DNA of 64,000 nucleotides from Rhodobacteraceae bacterium UBA6197 (GTDB lineage Bacteria > Pseudomonadota > Alphaproteobacteria > Rhodobacterales > Rhodobacteraceae): positions 316,962-380,961 of the forward strand of contig DISZ01000018.1 of assembly GCA_002422085.1 (NCBI GenBank), given 5' to 3'. The first letter of the stretch is position 1. The number at the start of each line of letters is the position of its first letter. The notes beneath the pieces are model-generated. The model saw nothing but the letters and a program-made list of their open reading frames with translations, ran no database searches and was not told the DNA's origin. Both the position numbers and the translations under genes were made by a program. Shown here piece after piece: positions 17,938-26,885 of this stretch.

Positions 17938-18772
17938 TCGGCGTGCCCTCGGGCCAAACCAGATAATAAGTGCCCACCCCCGACACGACGGTGCCGGGGG
18001 TGCGGGTCAATCGCCCTTCGGCTATCTCTGGCAAGGCCAGAAATTCGGGCAGCAGCGCGATGCCCACGCCATGCGCTGCGGCCTGCATCATCGGGGCGAA
18101 CTGATCAAACATCATCCCTTGGCCCGAAGGCGCCTCAAGCCCATGATGCGCAAACCACGCAGCCCAGGCGTTGGGCCGCGATTCCAGTTGGAGCAGCGGC
18201 AAATGCACCAGATCTTCGGGCGCTTCCATCGGGTGATCCGCTGCAAAACCGGCAGAGCAGGTAGCGATGATCCGCTCTTCAAACAGCGGCAGATGTTCGG
18301 CGCCCGGCCACAGGCGGGTGCCAAAGTGAATCGCCGCGTCGAAGGTTTCAGTGTCGAAATCGAAAGGCCGCAACCGGGTGCCCAGATTCAGCGTAACGCC
18401 TGGGTGCGCCGCCAGAAAATTACCCAGACGCGGCGCCAACCAACGGGTGCCGAATGTCGGCAGCATAGACAGGCTCAACACGCCTCCCCCCGGATTGGCG
18501 CGCAAACCCAACGACGCTCGGGCAATCAGATCCAATGCCTTTTTGACATCACGCGCATAGGCCAGCGCAGGTTCGGTCGGCAGCAACCGGCGCTGTTCGC
18601 GGCGAAAGAGTTGCACCTGCAACTGGCCTTCGAGATTTTGCACCAGTCGGCTGACTGCGCCTTGCGTCAACGACAGTTCGCGCGCAGCGGCAGCAGTGCT
18701 GCCGGTCCGGCAGACCGCTTCGAACGCCGCCAGCAGGCTGACCGAAGGAAGATAGCGGCGAGAGGCGGCCAT
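17876..18772 (-). CDS. LysR-family transcriptional regulator of the lysine cluster
   Basis: A 298-residue LysR-type regulator: N-terminal winged helix (about 1-65, with [20 protein letters not shown] as recognition region) and an effector-binding domain (about 90-295) resembling the GcvA subgroup. GGAG lies seven to eight bases before ATG 18770-18772; another in-frame ATG ten codons upstream is less likely. It is divergent from glutaryl-CoA dehydrogenase, the usual position for a regulator of that gene. Its 3' end overlaps the lysine dehydrogenase gene tail to tail by 62 bases. The effector may be glutarate, glutaryl-CoA or a lysine intermediate (inference). Confidence 0.85.
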   Translation of the reverse strand: MAASRRYLPSVSLLAAFEAVCRTGSTAAAARELSLTQGAVSRLVQNLEGQLQVQLFRREQRRLLPTEPALAYARDVKKALDLIARASLGLRANPGGGVLSLSMLPTFGTRWLAPRLGNFLAAHPGVTLNLGTRLRPFDFDTETFDAAIHFGTRLWPGAEHLPLFEERIIATCSAGFAADHPMEAPEDLVHLPLLQLESRPNAWAAWFAHHGLEAPSGQGMMFDQFAPMMQAAAHGVGIALLPEFLALPEIAEGRLTRTPGTVVSGVGTYYLVWPEGTPISPPLGAFRDWLAGQAQQAG

Positions 18773-18802
18773 ATATGTGCTCCATGCATACAAGATCGCC
18801 AT

Positions 18803-18824
18803 ATTAGCGTTGGAATGCCGCAAT
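18803..18824. promoter_or_regulatory. Imperfect palindrome, candidate LysR operator upstream of gcdH
   Basis: In the 96-base divergent gap, ATTAGCG (18803-18809) is matched after nine bases by CGCAAT (18819-18824), an imperfect inverted repeat. LysR regulators commonly bind such dyads in the shared promoter region. The dyad is visible; binding is inferred. Confidence 0.25.
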
Positions 18825-18868
18825 AAACAGGCGCATAAAGCATGCAACCCAACATTGACGAGGACACC

Positions 18869-20077
18869 ATGGCGCTGAAACCAAAAGATGCCCCCGACCT
18901 TGGCCGCTTCAACTGGGAAGACCCTTTCCGCCTGAACGACCAGCTGAGCGAAGAAGAGCGCATGCTGCGCGACGCAGCCCATGCCTATGCGCAGGAAAAG
19001 CTGCAACCGCGTGTGATTGCCGCCTATCGCGATGAGGCCACCGACCCCGCGATCTTCCGCGAGATGGGCGAGATGGGCCTTTTGGGTGTGACCGTGCCCG
19101 AAGAATACGGCGGCCTGGGTGCCTCTTATGTGGCATACGGCCTTGTCGCCCGCGAGGTTGAACGCGTCGATAGCGGCTACCGCAGCATGATGTCGGTGCA
19201 AAGCTCGTTGGTGATGTATCCGATCTATGCCTACGGCTCGGAACAACAGCGCCGCAAATACCTGCCGAAACTGGCCTCGGGGGAATTCATCGGCTGCTTT
19301 GGCCTGACCGAACCCGATGCGGGCTCGGACCCGGCAGGGATGAAGACCACGGCAAAGAAAACCGCAGGCGGCTACGTGCTGAACGGCTCGAAAATGTGGA
19401 TCTCGAACGCGCCGATCGCGGATGTCTTCGTGGTCTGGGCCAAGTCGGAGGCACATGGCGGCAAGATCCGCGGTTTTGTGCTGGAAAAGGGAATGAAGGG
19501 CCTGAGCGCCCCGAAAATTGCCGGCAAACTGTCCTTGCGCGCCTCGATCACCGGCGAAATCGTCATGCAGAACGTCGAAGTCAGCGAAGACTCGCTGCTG
19601 CCCAATGTCGAAGGTCTCAAGGGTCCGTTTGGCTGCCTCAACCGTGCCCGTTATGGCATTGCCTGGGGTGTGATGGGCGCCGCCGAGTTCTGCCTTGCGG
19701 CCGCGCGTCAATATGGCCTCGACCGCAAGCAGTTTGACAAGCCATTGGCACAAACGCAGCTCTTTCAACTGAAACTGGCCAATATGATGACTGACGTCAG
19801 CCTTGGCCTGCAAGGCTGCCTGCAAGTCGGTCGCCTGCTCGACAGCGCCAGTGCCGCCCCCGAGATGATCTCCATCATCAAGCGGAACAACTGTGGCAAA
19901 GCGCTGGAGGCCGCGCGCCATGCCCGCGACATGCACGGCGGCAATGGCATCCAGGAAGACTTCCAGATCATGCGCCATATGGTCAACCTTGAGACCGTGA
20001 ACACCTATGAGGGCACACATGACGTGCACGCCCTTATCCTCGGCCGTGCGATCACCGGGTTGCAGGCCTTCTTCTGA
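18869..20077 (+). CDS. gcdH: Glutaryl-CoA dehydrogenase
   Basis: A 402-residue acyl-CoA dehydrogenase that oxidises and decarboxylates glutaryl-CoA to crotonyl-CoA, using FAD. The family blocks are clear: [17 protein letters not shown] and the C-terminal TYEGTHDVH, which contains the catalytic glutamate E381. The start is ATG 18869, with GAGGA seven bases upstream; an in-frame ATG nine codons earlier has no such site. It is the terminal step of lysine and tryptophan breakdown and lies beside other lysine-pathway genes, divergent from its probable LysR regulator. Confidence 0.93.
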   Translation: MALKPKDAPDLGRFNWEDPFRLNDQLSEEERMLRDAAHAYAQEKLQPRVIAAYRDEATDPAIFREMGEMGLLGVTVPEEYGGLGASYVAYGLVAREVERVDSGYRSMMSVQSSLVMYPIYAYGSEQQRRKYLPKLASGEFIGCFGLTEPDAGSDPAGMKTTAKKTAGGYVLNGSKMWISNAPIADVFVVWAKSEAHGGKIRGFVLEKGMKGLSAPKIAGKLSLRASITGEIVMQNVEVSEDSLLPNVEGLKGPFGCLNRARYGIAWGVMGAAEFCLAAARQYGLDRKQFDKPLAQTQLFQLKLANMMTDVSLGLQGCLQVGRLLDSASAAPEMISIIKRNNCGKALEAARHARDMHGGNGIQEDFQIMRHMVNLETVNTYEGTHDVHALILGRAITGLQAFF

Positions 20078-20098
20078 TGCTTTCATCTTTGCATTAAA

Positions 20099-20145
20099 TA
20101 TCCCCGCCGGAGGCTCCAACGGCCAGGGTGCCTCCGGCGGGGATA
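20099..20145 (+). terminator. 16-bp stem terminator-like repeat after gcdH
   Basis: TATCCCCGCCGGAGGC (20099-20114) pairs perfectly with GCCTCCGGCGGGGATA (20130-20145) around a 15-base loop, 21 bases after the gcdH stop. The downstream sequence (CTTGAGCGAAGACGAAA) resembles the tail of the same repeat elsewhere in the window. It probably separates gcdH from the E1 fusion gene, at least partly. Confidence 0.6.
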
Positions 20146-20186
20146 CTTGAGCGAAGACGAAATACGAAAGGACCAAGTGGCGGATC

Positions 20187-22370
20187 ATGCCCCGTTCAGA
20201 AATTGTCCATGAAAACTTCCTGCGGCGCGTTGCGGCGCGGGATTTTCCCGTTGGAGAGGCCCCCACTCCGGGGCTGAGCGCGCCCGAGGCCGTTGGCCTG
20301 TTTCGCGACCAGTGCCTTAGCCGGGCGCTGGACCGGACCAGCCGGGCGATGCAAAAAGCAGGCCAGGGGTTCTACACCATCGGGTCTTCGGGTCACGAGG
20401 GCATGGCGGCCGTAGCGCACGCGCTGCGGCCCACGGACATGGCCTTCTTGCATTATCGGGATGCGGCTTTTCAAATAGCGCGGGCCGATCAGGTGCCAGG
20501 GCAGACAATGACCTGGGATATGCTCTTGTCGTTCGCGTCGTCGTCTGACGACCCTGTTTCTGGCGGGCGGCATAAGGTCCTGGGCTCAAAAAGCCTGACG
20601 ATTCCGCCACAAACGTCGACCATCGCCAGCCATTTACCCAAGGCCGTCGGGGCGGCGCATAGCCTTGGGCTTGCGCGTCGGCACCCACCCGAGCATCGCG
20701 CCCTGCCAGAAGATGCGATCGTGATGTGTTCGTTTGGTGATGCCTCGGCGAATCATTCCACCGCCCAAGGGGCCTTCAATACAGCGTCCTGGACATCTTA
20801 TCAGTCCTTGCCGTTGCCGATCTTGTTTGTGTGCGAGGACAACGGCATCGGGATCTCGACCAAGACACCGAAGGGTTGGATCTCGGCGTCGATGCGGGCG
20901 CGACCGGGGATTCGGTATTTCTATGCCGATGGGCTGGATCTTTTCGCGACGTTCAAGGTGGCGCGAGAGGCCGCCGACTATGTGCGCACACGGCGCAAGC
21001 CGGCGTTCTTGCACTTGCGCACCGTGCGGCTTTACGGTCATGCGGGGGCAGATATGCCCACGACCTACATGCCGCGCGAAGAGGTCGAGGCGGAAGAAGC
21101 CAATGATCCGCTGCTTCATTCGGTTCGGCTGTTGGTGCAGGCGGGGGCGCTGTCTCCGGATACCGCGCTGTCGATCTATACCGAAACTCTGGATCGGGTG
21201 ACGCGGGTTGCCGCCGAGGCGATCAAGCGCCCGCGCCTGAGTACCGCCGCCGAGGTGATGGAAAGCCTGATCCCACCTGCACGCGCCTGTCGTCCGACCA
21301 ACGGCCCCACCAGCGACGCGCGCGCCACCGCCTTTGGTGCCGAGCTGGCGCAAATGAATCAGCCGCAACCGATGAGCAAGATCCTCAACTGGGCGCTGAC
21401 CGATCTTATGCTGAGCCATGGCGAAACCGTCATGATGGGCGAGGACGTGGGGCGCAAGGGCGGCGTCTATGGCGTCACGCAAAAGCTTCAGGCGCGGTTT
21501 GGGCCGGACCGGGTCATCGACACCCTTCTGGATGAGCAGAGCATTCTTGGCCTGGCGATCGGCCTTGCGCACAACGGCTTTCTGCCAATCCCCGAGATTC
21601 AATTTCTGGCCTATCTGCACAATGCCGAAGACCAGATTCGCGGTGAAGCGGCGACCTTGCCATTCTTTTCGGACGGGCAGTTCACCAACCCGATGGTATT
21701 GCGCATTGCGGGCCTTGGCTATCAAAAGGGCTTTGGCGGGCATTTTCACAACGACAACTCTCTGGCCGTCCTGCGTGACATTCCGGGGCTGATATTGGCG
21801 GTGCCGTCAAATGGTGCCGACGCCGCCAGAATGTTGCGCGAATGCGTGCGGCTTGCGCGCGAGGAACAGCGGTTGGTAGTCTTTGTCGAACCCATAGCGC
21901 TTTACCCGATGCGCGATCTGGAAACCGAAAAGGATGGCCGCTGGATGAGTGTCTATCCTGCCCCGAACGAGCGGATTTCGTTGGAAGAGATCGGACAGCA
22001 CGGCAGCGGCAAAGACCTTGCGATTGTGACCTATGCCAATGGCTACTACTTGTCGCGCCAGGCCGAACTGGCCTTGGCTGCGCGCGGCATCAAGGCGCGG
22101 GTCATCGATATCCGCTGGCTTGCGCCCCTGCCCAAAGCCGCGATTCTGGCCGCAACCGAAGGGTGCGATCACGTCCTGATCGTCGATGAATGTCGCCGCA
22201 CGGGCAGCCCGTCGGAAGGGCTGATGGCAATGATGACCGAGGCCCGGCGGCGCTCGGTCGCGCGCGTGACGGCCGAAGATTGCTTTATCGCGACCGGTCC
22301 GGCCTATGCGGCCACGCTGCCGTCGGCCAAAGGTATCGAGGAGGCAGCCTTGCGGCTGATGGGCAAATGA
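20187..22370 (+). CDS. Fused E1-alpha/E1-beta thiamine-dependent 2-oxoacid dehydrogenase
   Basis: A 727-residue protein joining two subunits that are usually separate. Residues about 30-340 are an E1-alpha domain with the thiamine diphosphate motif from G184-D185 to N219. Residues about 395-727 are an E1-beta domain (transketolase pyrimidine part with E419/D420 and E450, then the transketolase C domain). E1 enzymes decarboxylate a 2-oxoacid and pass the acyl group to a lipoyl E2; neither E2 nor E3 is encoded nearby. The surrounding lysine genes suggest 2-oxoadipate as substrate (inference); a branched-chain 2-oxoacid is the main alternative. It overlaps the next gene by four bases. Confidence 0.75.
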   Translation: MPRSEIVHENFLRRVAARDFPVGEAPTPGLSAPEAVGLFRDQCLSRALDRTSRAMQKAGQGFYTIGSSGHEGMAAVAHALRPTDMAFLHYRDAAFQIARADQVPGQTMTWDMLLSFASSSDDPVSGGRHKVLGSKSLTIPPQTSTIASHLPKAVGAAHSLGLARRHPPEHRALPEDAIVMCSFGDASANHSTAQGAFNTASWTSYQSLPLPILFVCEDNGIGISTKTPKGWISASMRARPGIRYFYADGLDLFATFKVAREAADYVRTRRKPAFLHLRTVRLYGHAGADMPTTYMPREEVEAEEANDPLLHSVRLLVQAGALSPDTALSIYTETLDRVTRVAAEAIKRPRLSTAAEVMESLIPPARACRPTNGPTSDARATAFGAELAQMNQPQPMSKILNWALTDLMLSHGETVMMGEDVGRKGGVYGVTQKLQARFGPDRVIDTLLDEQSILGLAIGLAHNGFLPIPEIQFLAYLHNAEDQIRGEAATLPFFSDGQFTNPMVLRIAGLGYQKGFGGHFHNDNSLAVLRDIPGLILAVPSNGADAARMLRECVRLAREEQRLVVFVEPIALYPMRDLETEKDGRWMSVYPAPNERISLEEIGQHGSGKDLAIVTYANGYYLSRQAELALAARGIKARVIDIRWLAPLPKAAILAATEGCDHVLIVDECRRTGSPSEGLMAMMTEARRRSVARVTAEDCFIATGPAYAATLPSAKGIEEAALRLMGK

Positions 22371-23398
22371 GAGCCGTTGTCGTATGCCCCGGGCGTGGCA
22401 CCTACACCAAATCCGAGCTGGGCGTGCTGGGAAGGCATTTTGCCGACGCGGCGCTGATGGCACGGTTTGATGCGGCGCGACTCGCGGCGGGGCAGGAAAC
22501 GCTGTCGGCGCTTGACGGCGCCAGCGTTTATTCCGTGGCAAAACACACGCGTGGTGACAATGCGTCAGCCCTGATCTATGCCGCTACCCTGGCCGATTTT
22601 CAGGCGCTTCGCGGGGTTGAGGTGGTCGCCGTCACCGGCAATTCGATGGGTTGGTATTCGGCATTGGCCTGCGGCGGGGCGCTTTCGCCCGAGGCGGGCT
22701 TTACGGTGGTCAACACCATGGGCACGCTCATGCAAGAGGCGCTGATCGGCGGCCAGATAATCTATCCGTTCATGGATGAGGACTGGCAGCCCGACCCGGC
22801 GCGCAAGGTCGAATTGTTGGCGCGGGTCTCTGAAATCGGCGGACGGGCTGGCCATGTGCTGGGGCTGTCGATTGATCTGGGCGGGATGCTGGTTCTGGCT
22901 GGAAATGAGGCCGGTCTGTCTGCCTTCGAGGCCGAAATGCCACCCTTGCAGGGGCGCTTTCCGATGCGGCTGGCCAATCACGCGGCGTTTCATACCGCGC
23001 TGCAAGAGCCGGTGGCAGAGGCCGGGCGGGCGCGTCTTTCGCCCAATCTGTTCAACCAGCCAACTGTGCCGATGATCGACGGGCGCGGGGCGATCTGGTG
23101 GCCCGGCGCCACGGATCCGACCCATCTGTGGGATTACACGCTTGGCCATCAAGTGGTGCGGCCCTATGATTTTACCCACGCGATCGCCACCGCGGCGCGT
23201 GAGTTCGCGCCCGATATTTTTATTGTCACTGGCCCCGGCACCACGCTGGGCGGGGCCGTGGCGCAATCCCTGATTCTGGCTGATTGGGCTGGAATAGGGT
23301 CTAAAACCGCCTTTCAGGCGCGCCAATCCTCGGCCCCGATACTGATTTCCATGGGGATGCCAGAGCAACGCGCCACCGTCACGCAACAAGGAGCCTAA
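22367..23398 (+). CDS. FabD-like acyltransferase lacking the malonyl-binding arginine
   Basis: A 343-residue protein with the acyltransferase fold of malonyl-CoA:ACP transacylase. The nucleophile motif is GNSMG with S93, a histidine is at H205 in LANHAAFH, and Q262 is in place. The arginine of the usual RGxxMQ motif, which holds the free carboxylate of malonyl, is replaced by M118. The protein therefore probably moves an acyl group other than malonyl. It is translationally coupled (ATGA) to the E1 fusion and lies five bases before the ALDH gene. It may transfer the E1 product to CoA or a carrier (inference). Confidence 0.65.
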   Translation: MRAVVVCPGRGTYTKSELGVLGRHFADAALMARFDAARLAAGQETLSALDGASVYSVAKHTRGDNASALIYAATLADFQALRGVEVVAVTGNSMGWYSALACGGALSPEAGFTVVNTMGTLMQEALIGGQIIYPFMDEDWQPDPARKVELLARVSEIGGRAGHVLGLSIDLGGMLVLAGNEAGLSAFEAEMPPLQGRFPMRLANHAAFHTALQEPVAEAGRARLSPNLFNQPTVPMIDGRGAIWWPGATDPTHLWDYTLGHQVVRPYDFTHAIATAAREFAPDIFIVTGPGTTLGGAVAQSLILADWAGIGSKTAFQARQSSAPILISMGMPEQRATVTQQGA

Positions 23399-23402
23399 GG
23401 CC

Positions 23403-24899
23403 ATGACCAACGATGAAATCTTCAAGGCCCTCGGCCTGAGCGCCGAAGTCACCGGCGGCACGCTGATCGTGCATTCGCCGATCGACAGCGCCGAAATTGC
23501 CCGTGTGGCAGAAACCGCCGCCAGCGATATGCCCGCCGTGATTGCGCGCGCGCAATCGGCGTTCAAGGAGTGGCGGCAGGTACCCGCCCCGCGCCGGGGT
23601 GAACTGGTCCGCCTTCTGGGTGAAGAGCTGCGCGCCGCCAAGGATGCGCTGGGTGCGCTGGTCACGCTTGAGGCCGGCAAGATCACCTCGGAGGGCCTGG
23701 GCGAAGTGCAGGAAATGATCGACATCTGCGATTTCGCCGTCGGTCTGTCGCGCCAGCTTTACGGGTTGACGATCGCGTCCGAGCGTCCCGGCCATCGGAT
23801 GATGGAAACCTGGCAGCCGATGGGGCCGGTCGGGGTCATCTCGGCCTTCAACTTTCCGGTGGCAGTCTGGTGCTGGAACACTGCGCTGGCGCTGGTCTGC
23901 GGCGATCCGGTAATCTGGAAACCGTCGGAAAAGACGCCGTTGACCGCGATGGGGTCGATGAAGATCATGGAGCGCGCACTGGCCCGCTTTGGCGACGCCC
24001 CCGAAGGGCTGTGCCAACTGGTCATCGGCGGCCCCGCGGTCGGCGAGGCTTTGGTAGGCTCGGACGACGTGCCGATCATTTCTGCAACCGGGTCAACCCG
24101 GATGGGGCGAATCGTCGGACCCAAGGTGGCCGGGCGGTTTGGTCGCGCGATCCTTGAGTTGGGCGGCAACAATGCGATGATCGTGGCGCCCTCGGCGGAC
24201 CTGGATATGGCGGTGCGGGCGATTGTGTTTTCGGCGGTCGGCACGGCGGGGCAACGCTGCACCACTCTGCGCCGTTTGATCGCGCATAATTCGATCCGCG
24301 ACGATCTGGTGGCGCGGCTGACCAAAGCCTACGCCAGCCTGCCCATTGGCGACCCGCGCCACGCCACCACGCTGATCGGCCCGCTGGTCGATCATGGCGC
24401 GCGCGACCGGATGCTGGCGATGCTTGAACAGGCAAAAGCCGAAGGCGGCATGGTTCATGGTGGCAAGCCGGTCGCCAGCGGTGCGCCTCAGGGCGGTGCC
24501 TATATCGAACCCGCCGTGGTCGAGATGCCCTGCCAGTCGGCCGCCGTGCGCGAAGAGACTTTTGCGCCGATCCTTTACGTTCTGGGTTATGATTCGCTGG
24601 ACGAGGCGATTGCACTGCAAAACGATGTGCCGCAAGGTCTGTCATCGTGCATTTTCACGCTGAACCTGCGCGAGGCAGAAACCTTCCTTTCCGCCGTTGG
24701 GTCTGACTGTGGCATCGCCAACGTCAACATTGGTCCCTCGGGGGCCGAAATCGGCGGCGCCTTCGGCGGAGAAAAGGAAACCGGCGGCGGGCGTGAAAGC
24801 GGCTCGGATGCGTGGAAAGGCTATATGCGGCGGCAAACCAATACGGTGAACTATTCTGCGCAACTGCCGCTGGCGCAGGGCGTCAAGTTCGACATCTGA
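23403..24899 (+). CDS. ALDH7-type aldehyde dehydrogenase (2-aminoadipate semialdehyde / piperideine-6-carboxylate dehydrogenase)
   Basis: A 498-residue NAD-dependent aldehyde dehydrogenase. The catalytic residues are present: N150 in SAFNFP, E252 in LELGGNN and C286 in GQRCTTLRR. The segment SGAEIGGAFGGEKETGGGRESGSDAWK near the C-terminus is characteristic of the ALDH7/antiquitin group, which oxidises 2-aminoadipate semialdehyde (in equilibrium with piperideine-6-carboxylate) to 2-aminoadipate. It follows the acyltransferase gene by four bases in the same operon. With the lysine dehydrogenase upstream it would complete the first half of lysine catabolism. Confidence 0.87.
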   Translation: MTNDEIFKALGLSAEVTGGTLIVHSPIDSAEIARVAETAASDMPAVIARAQSAFKEWRQVPAPRRGELVRLLGEELRAAKDALGALVTLEAGKITSEGLGEVQEMIDICDFAVGLSRQLYGLTIASERPGHRMMETWQPMGPVGVISAFNFPVAVWCWNTALALVCGDPVIWKPSEKTPLTAMGSMKIMERALARFGDAPEGLCQLVIGGPAVGEALVGSDDVPIISATGSTRMGRIVGPKVAGRFGRAILELGGNNAMIVAPSADLDMAVRAIVFSAVGTAGQRCTTLRRLIAHNSIRDDLVARLTKAYASLPIGDPRHATTLIGPLVDHGARDRMLAMLEQAKAEGGMVHGGKPVASGAPQGGAYIEPAVVEMPCQSAAVREETFAPILYVLGYDSLDEAIALQNDVPQGLSSCIFTLNLREAETFLSAVGSDCGIANVNIGPSGAEIGGAFGGEKETGGGRESGSDAWKGYMRRQTNTVNYSAQLPLAQGVKFDI

Positions 24900-24908
24900 T
24901 CCCGGTCA

Positions 24909-24933
24909 GGCGCGGACAGGTTATGTCCGCGCC
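24909..24933. terminator. Bidirectional hairpin between convergent ALDH and yihY genes
   Basis: GGCGCGGACA (24909-24918) and TGTCCGCGCC (24924-24933) form a perfect 10-bp stem with a 5-base loop, ten bases after the ALDH stop. The loop contains the yihY stop codon (24921-24923 on the minus strand). One hairpin can thus end both convergent transcripts. There is no clear U-tract, so Rho may also be involved. Confidence 0.55.
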
Positions 24934-25748
24934 GCCAATTCGGCATTCAGCGCCGCCCCCAGCAGCACCGAATAGGCCGACAGATATAGCCACATCAGAA
25001 GCGCGATCACCGCGCCGATCGAACCATAGACCCGGTTGTAGCTGCCAAAGTTTGCCAGATAATACGAGAACCCGACCGAAGCGACAGCCCAGGCCAGCGC
25101 CGCCAAAACCGCGCCAAAGGTCAACCAGGGGTCACGCCGGCCTTTCGTATTGGGGCCAAAGCGGTAAAGAATGCCCAGCGCCGTCAGCACCAGCAAGAAC
25201 ATCGCGCCCCAAGGCAACCCGGACAATAGCCAGCCATTCAAAAGCTGGAACGGCACAAAGGCCAGCACGAGCGGCACCGCCACCACGGTTGCCAGCGCCA
25301 GCAGCATCACCCCGACCAAGGCCAGCGTCAGCACATAGCCCGCCACGATCGACCGAAACGCGCTGCGTTGCGCGATGCCATGGATGACGTTCAATCCCTG
25401 CACCAAGGCCCCCACCCCGGCCCGCGCTGAATATAGCGCGATCGCCACCGAAACCGCCATTGTCCACCCCAGCGTCGCGCGCGGCCCGGACAAAAGCGCC
25501 AGGATCTGATCGTTCAGGATGCTGTAGGCCTCGGGGGGGATGAATTCGGCGGCGACCTTCATATAACTTTCGATCACTGCGGGATCGGCCATCAGGCTCC
25601 AGATCGCGATTGTAGCGGTCATACCGGGAAAAACGGCGAACATGGCATAGAACGCCACACCTGCGGCGATCAGCCCAAGGTTGCTGTCACCCATCCGGGT
25701 GCTCAGCGCCACGCCAAAACGCCATACCGTCCCTGCGATCTGTTTCAT
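24921..25748 (-). CDS. YihY/BrkB-family inner-membrane protein
   Basis: A 275-residue membrane protein with about six helices and the YihY/virulence-factor-BrkB pattern, including the N-terminal GVAFYAMFAVFPGMT and the C-terminal GSIGAVIALLMWLYLSAY. Members were once called ribonuclease BN, a name now known to belong to another gene. Their molecular function is unsettled. The gene stands alone, convergent with the lysine operon and divergent from the aldo/keto reductase gene. Confidence 0.85.
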   Translation of the reverse strand: MKQIAGTVWRFGVALSTRMGDSNLGLIAAGVAFYAMFAVFPGMTATIAIWSLMADPAVIESYMKVAAEFIPPEAYSILNDQILALLSGPRATLGWTMAVSVAIALYSARAGVGALVQGLNVIHGIAQRSAFRSIVAGYVLTLALVGVMLLALATVVAVPLVLAFVPFQLLNGWLLSGLPWGAMFLLVLTALGILYRFGPNTKGRRDPWLTFGAVLAALAWAVASVGFSYYLANFGSYNRVYGSIGAVIALLMWLYLSAYSVLLGAALNAELAART

Positions 25749-25850
25749 ACCGCCCCCTTTAGGCGCAGCATTGCCGATGCTGAGGCCGGGTGCAACTTGC
25801 GCCCCAAGGTTCGGTGTGGTGTGATTGCGCTAACGTCAATGGAGGACTCG

Positions 25851-26885
25851 ATGCGTTATATTCCTGCCGAGAACCGATATTCGCAGATGGTCTATCGCCA
25901 CTGCGGCAAGTCCGGGCTGCAACTGCCCGCCGTATCGCTCGGGCTCTGGCACAACTTTGGTCACGACACGCCGCATGCCACCAAGCGCGCGATTTGCCAG
26001 ACCGCCTTTGACCATGGCATTACCCATTTTGATCTGGCCAACAACTATGGCCCGCCTCCGGGTTCCGCCGAAGAGGCCTTTGGCGACATTCTGCGCACCG
26101 ATCTTGCGGGCTACCGCGACGAGCTGATCATCTCGTCCAAAGCGGGCTACGACATGTGGCCGGGCCCCTATGGCGAATGGGGAAGCCGAAAATATCTGAT
26201 CGCGTCCTGCGACCAATCGCTGAAGCGCATGGGGCTGGACTATGTCGATATCTTCTATTCCCACCGGTTCGACCCGAACACGCCGCTGGAAGAAACCATG
26301 GGGGCACTGGACAAGATCGTGCGCTCGGGTCGTGCGCTGTATGCAGGGATCTCCAGCTACAACTCGGAACGCACGCGGCAGGCGGCGGCGATTCTGAGCG
26401 AACTTGGCACACCTTGCGTGATCCATCAGCCCAGCTACAACATGCTCAATCGCTGGGTCGAACAGGATGGTTTGCGCGAAACGCTGACCGATCTGGGCAT
26501 TGGCTCGATCGCCTTCACGCCTCTGGCGCAGGGGATGTTGACGCGCAAGTATCTGGGCGGTGTCCCCGAGGGATCGCGCGCGGCGCAGGGGAAATCGCTG
26601 GACCCGAATGCGCTGACCCCGGCGGCGATCGAAAAGATCCGCGCGCTGAATGCAATCGCCGAACGGCGCGGGCAGACGTTGGCGCAGATGGCCATCGCCT
26701 GGGTGCTGCGGGGCGGCGCGATTACCACCGCGCTGATCGGCGCGTCAAAGCCTGAACAGGTCACCGATTGCTGCGGCGCGATCAACAACCTTGACTTCAC
26801 CGCCGAAGAACTGGCCGAGATCGACCTTCACGCGAAAGACGAGGCGATAAACCTCTGGGCGCGGTCGTCGGAGACCGACCAATGA
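25851..26885 (+). CDS. Aldo/keto reductase (YghZ/Gpr type)
   Basis: A 344-residue NADPH-dependent aldo/keto reductase. The family elements are visible: FDLANNYGPPPGSAEEAFG with catalytic D and Y, the lysine in ISSKAGYDM, and the histidine in YSHRFD. The GYDMWPGPYGEWGSRKYL segment is typical of the YghZ (L-glyceraldehyde-3-phosphate reductase) subgroup. GGAGGA precedes ATG 25851 by four bases; the ATG at 25839 lacks a site. It is translationally coupled to the dihaem gene (ATGA), an unexpected partner. The physiological substrate is unknown. Confidence 0.83.
   Translation: MRYIPAENRYSQMVYRHCGKSGLQLPAVSLGLWHNFGHDTPHATKRAICQTAFDHGITHFDLANNYGPPPGSAEEAFGDILRTDLAGYRDELIISSKAGYDMWPGPYGEWGSRKYLIASCDQSLKRMGLDYVDIFYSHRFDPNTPLEETMGALDKIVRSGRALYAGISSYNSERTRQAAAILSELGTPCVIHQPSYNMLNRWVEQDGLRETLTDLGIGSIAFTPLAQGMLTRKYLGGVPEGSRAAQGKSLDPNALTPAAIEKIRALNAIAERRGQTLAQMAIAWVLRGGAITTALIGASKPEQVTDCCGAINNLDFTAEELAEIDLHAKDEAINLWARSSETDQ

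Noticed and set aside
18773..20266. N-terminal extension of the LysR frame to 796 codons
   Set aside because: The extension is antisense to glutaryl-CoA dehydrogenase; the LysR helix-turn-helix begins at the ATG at 18772.
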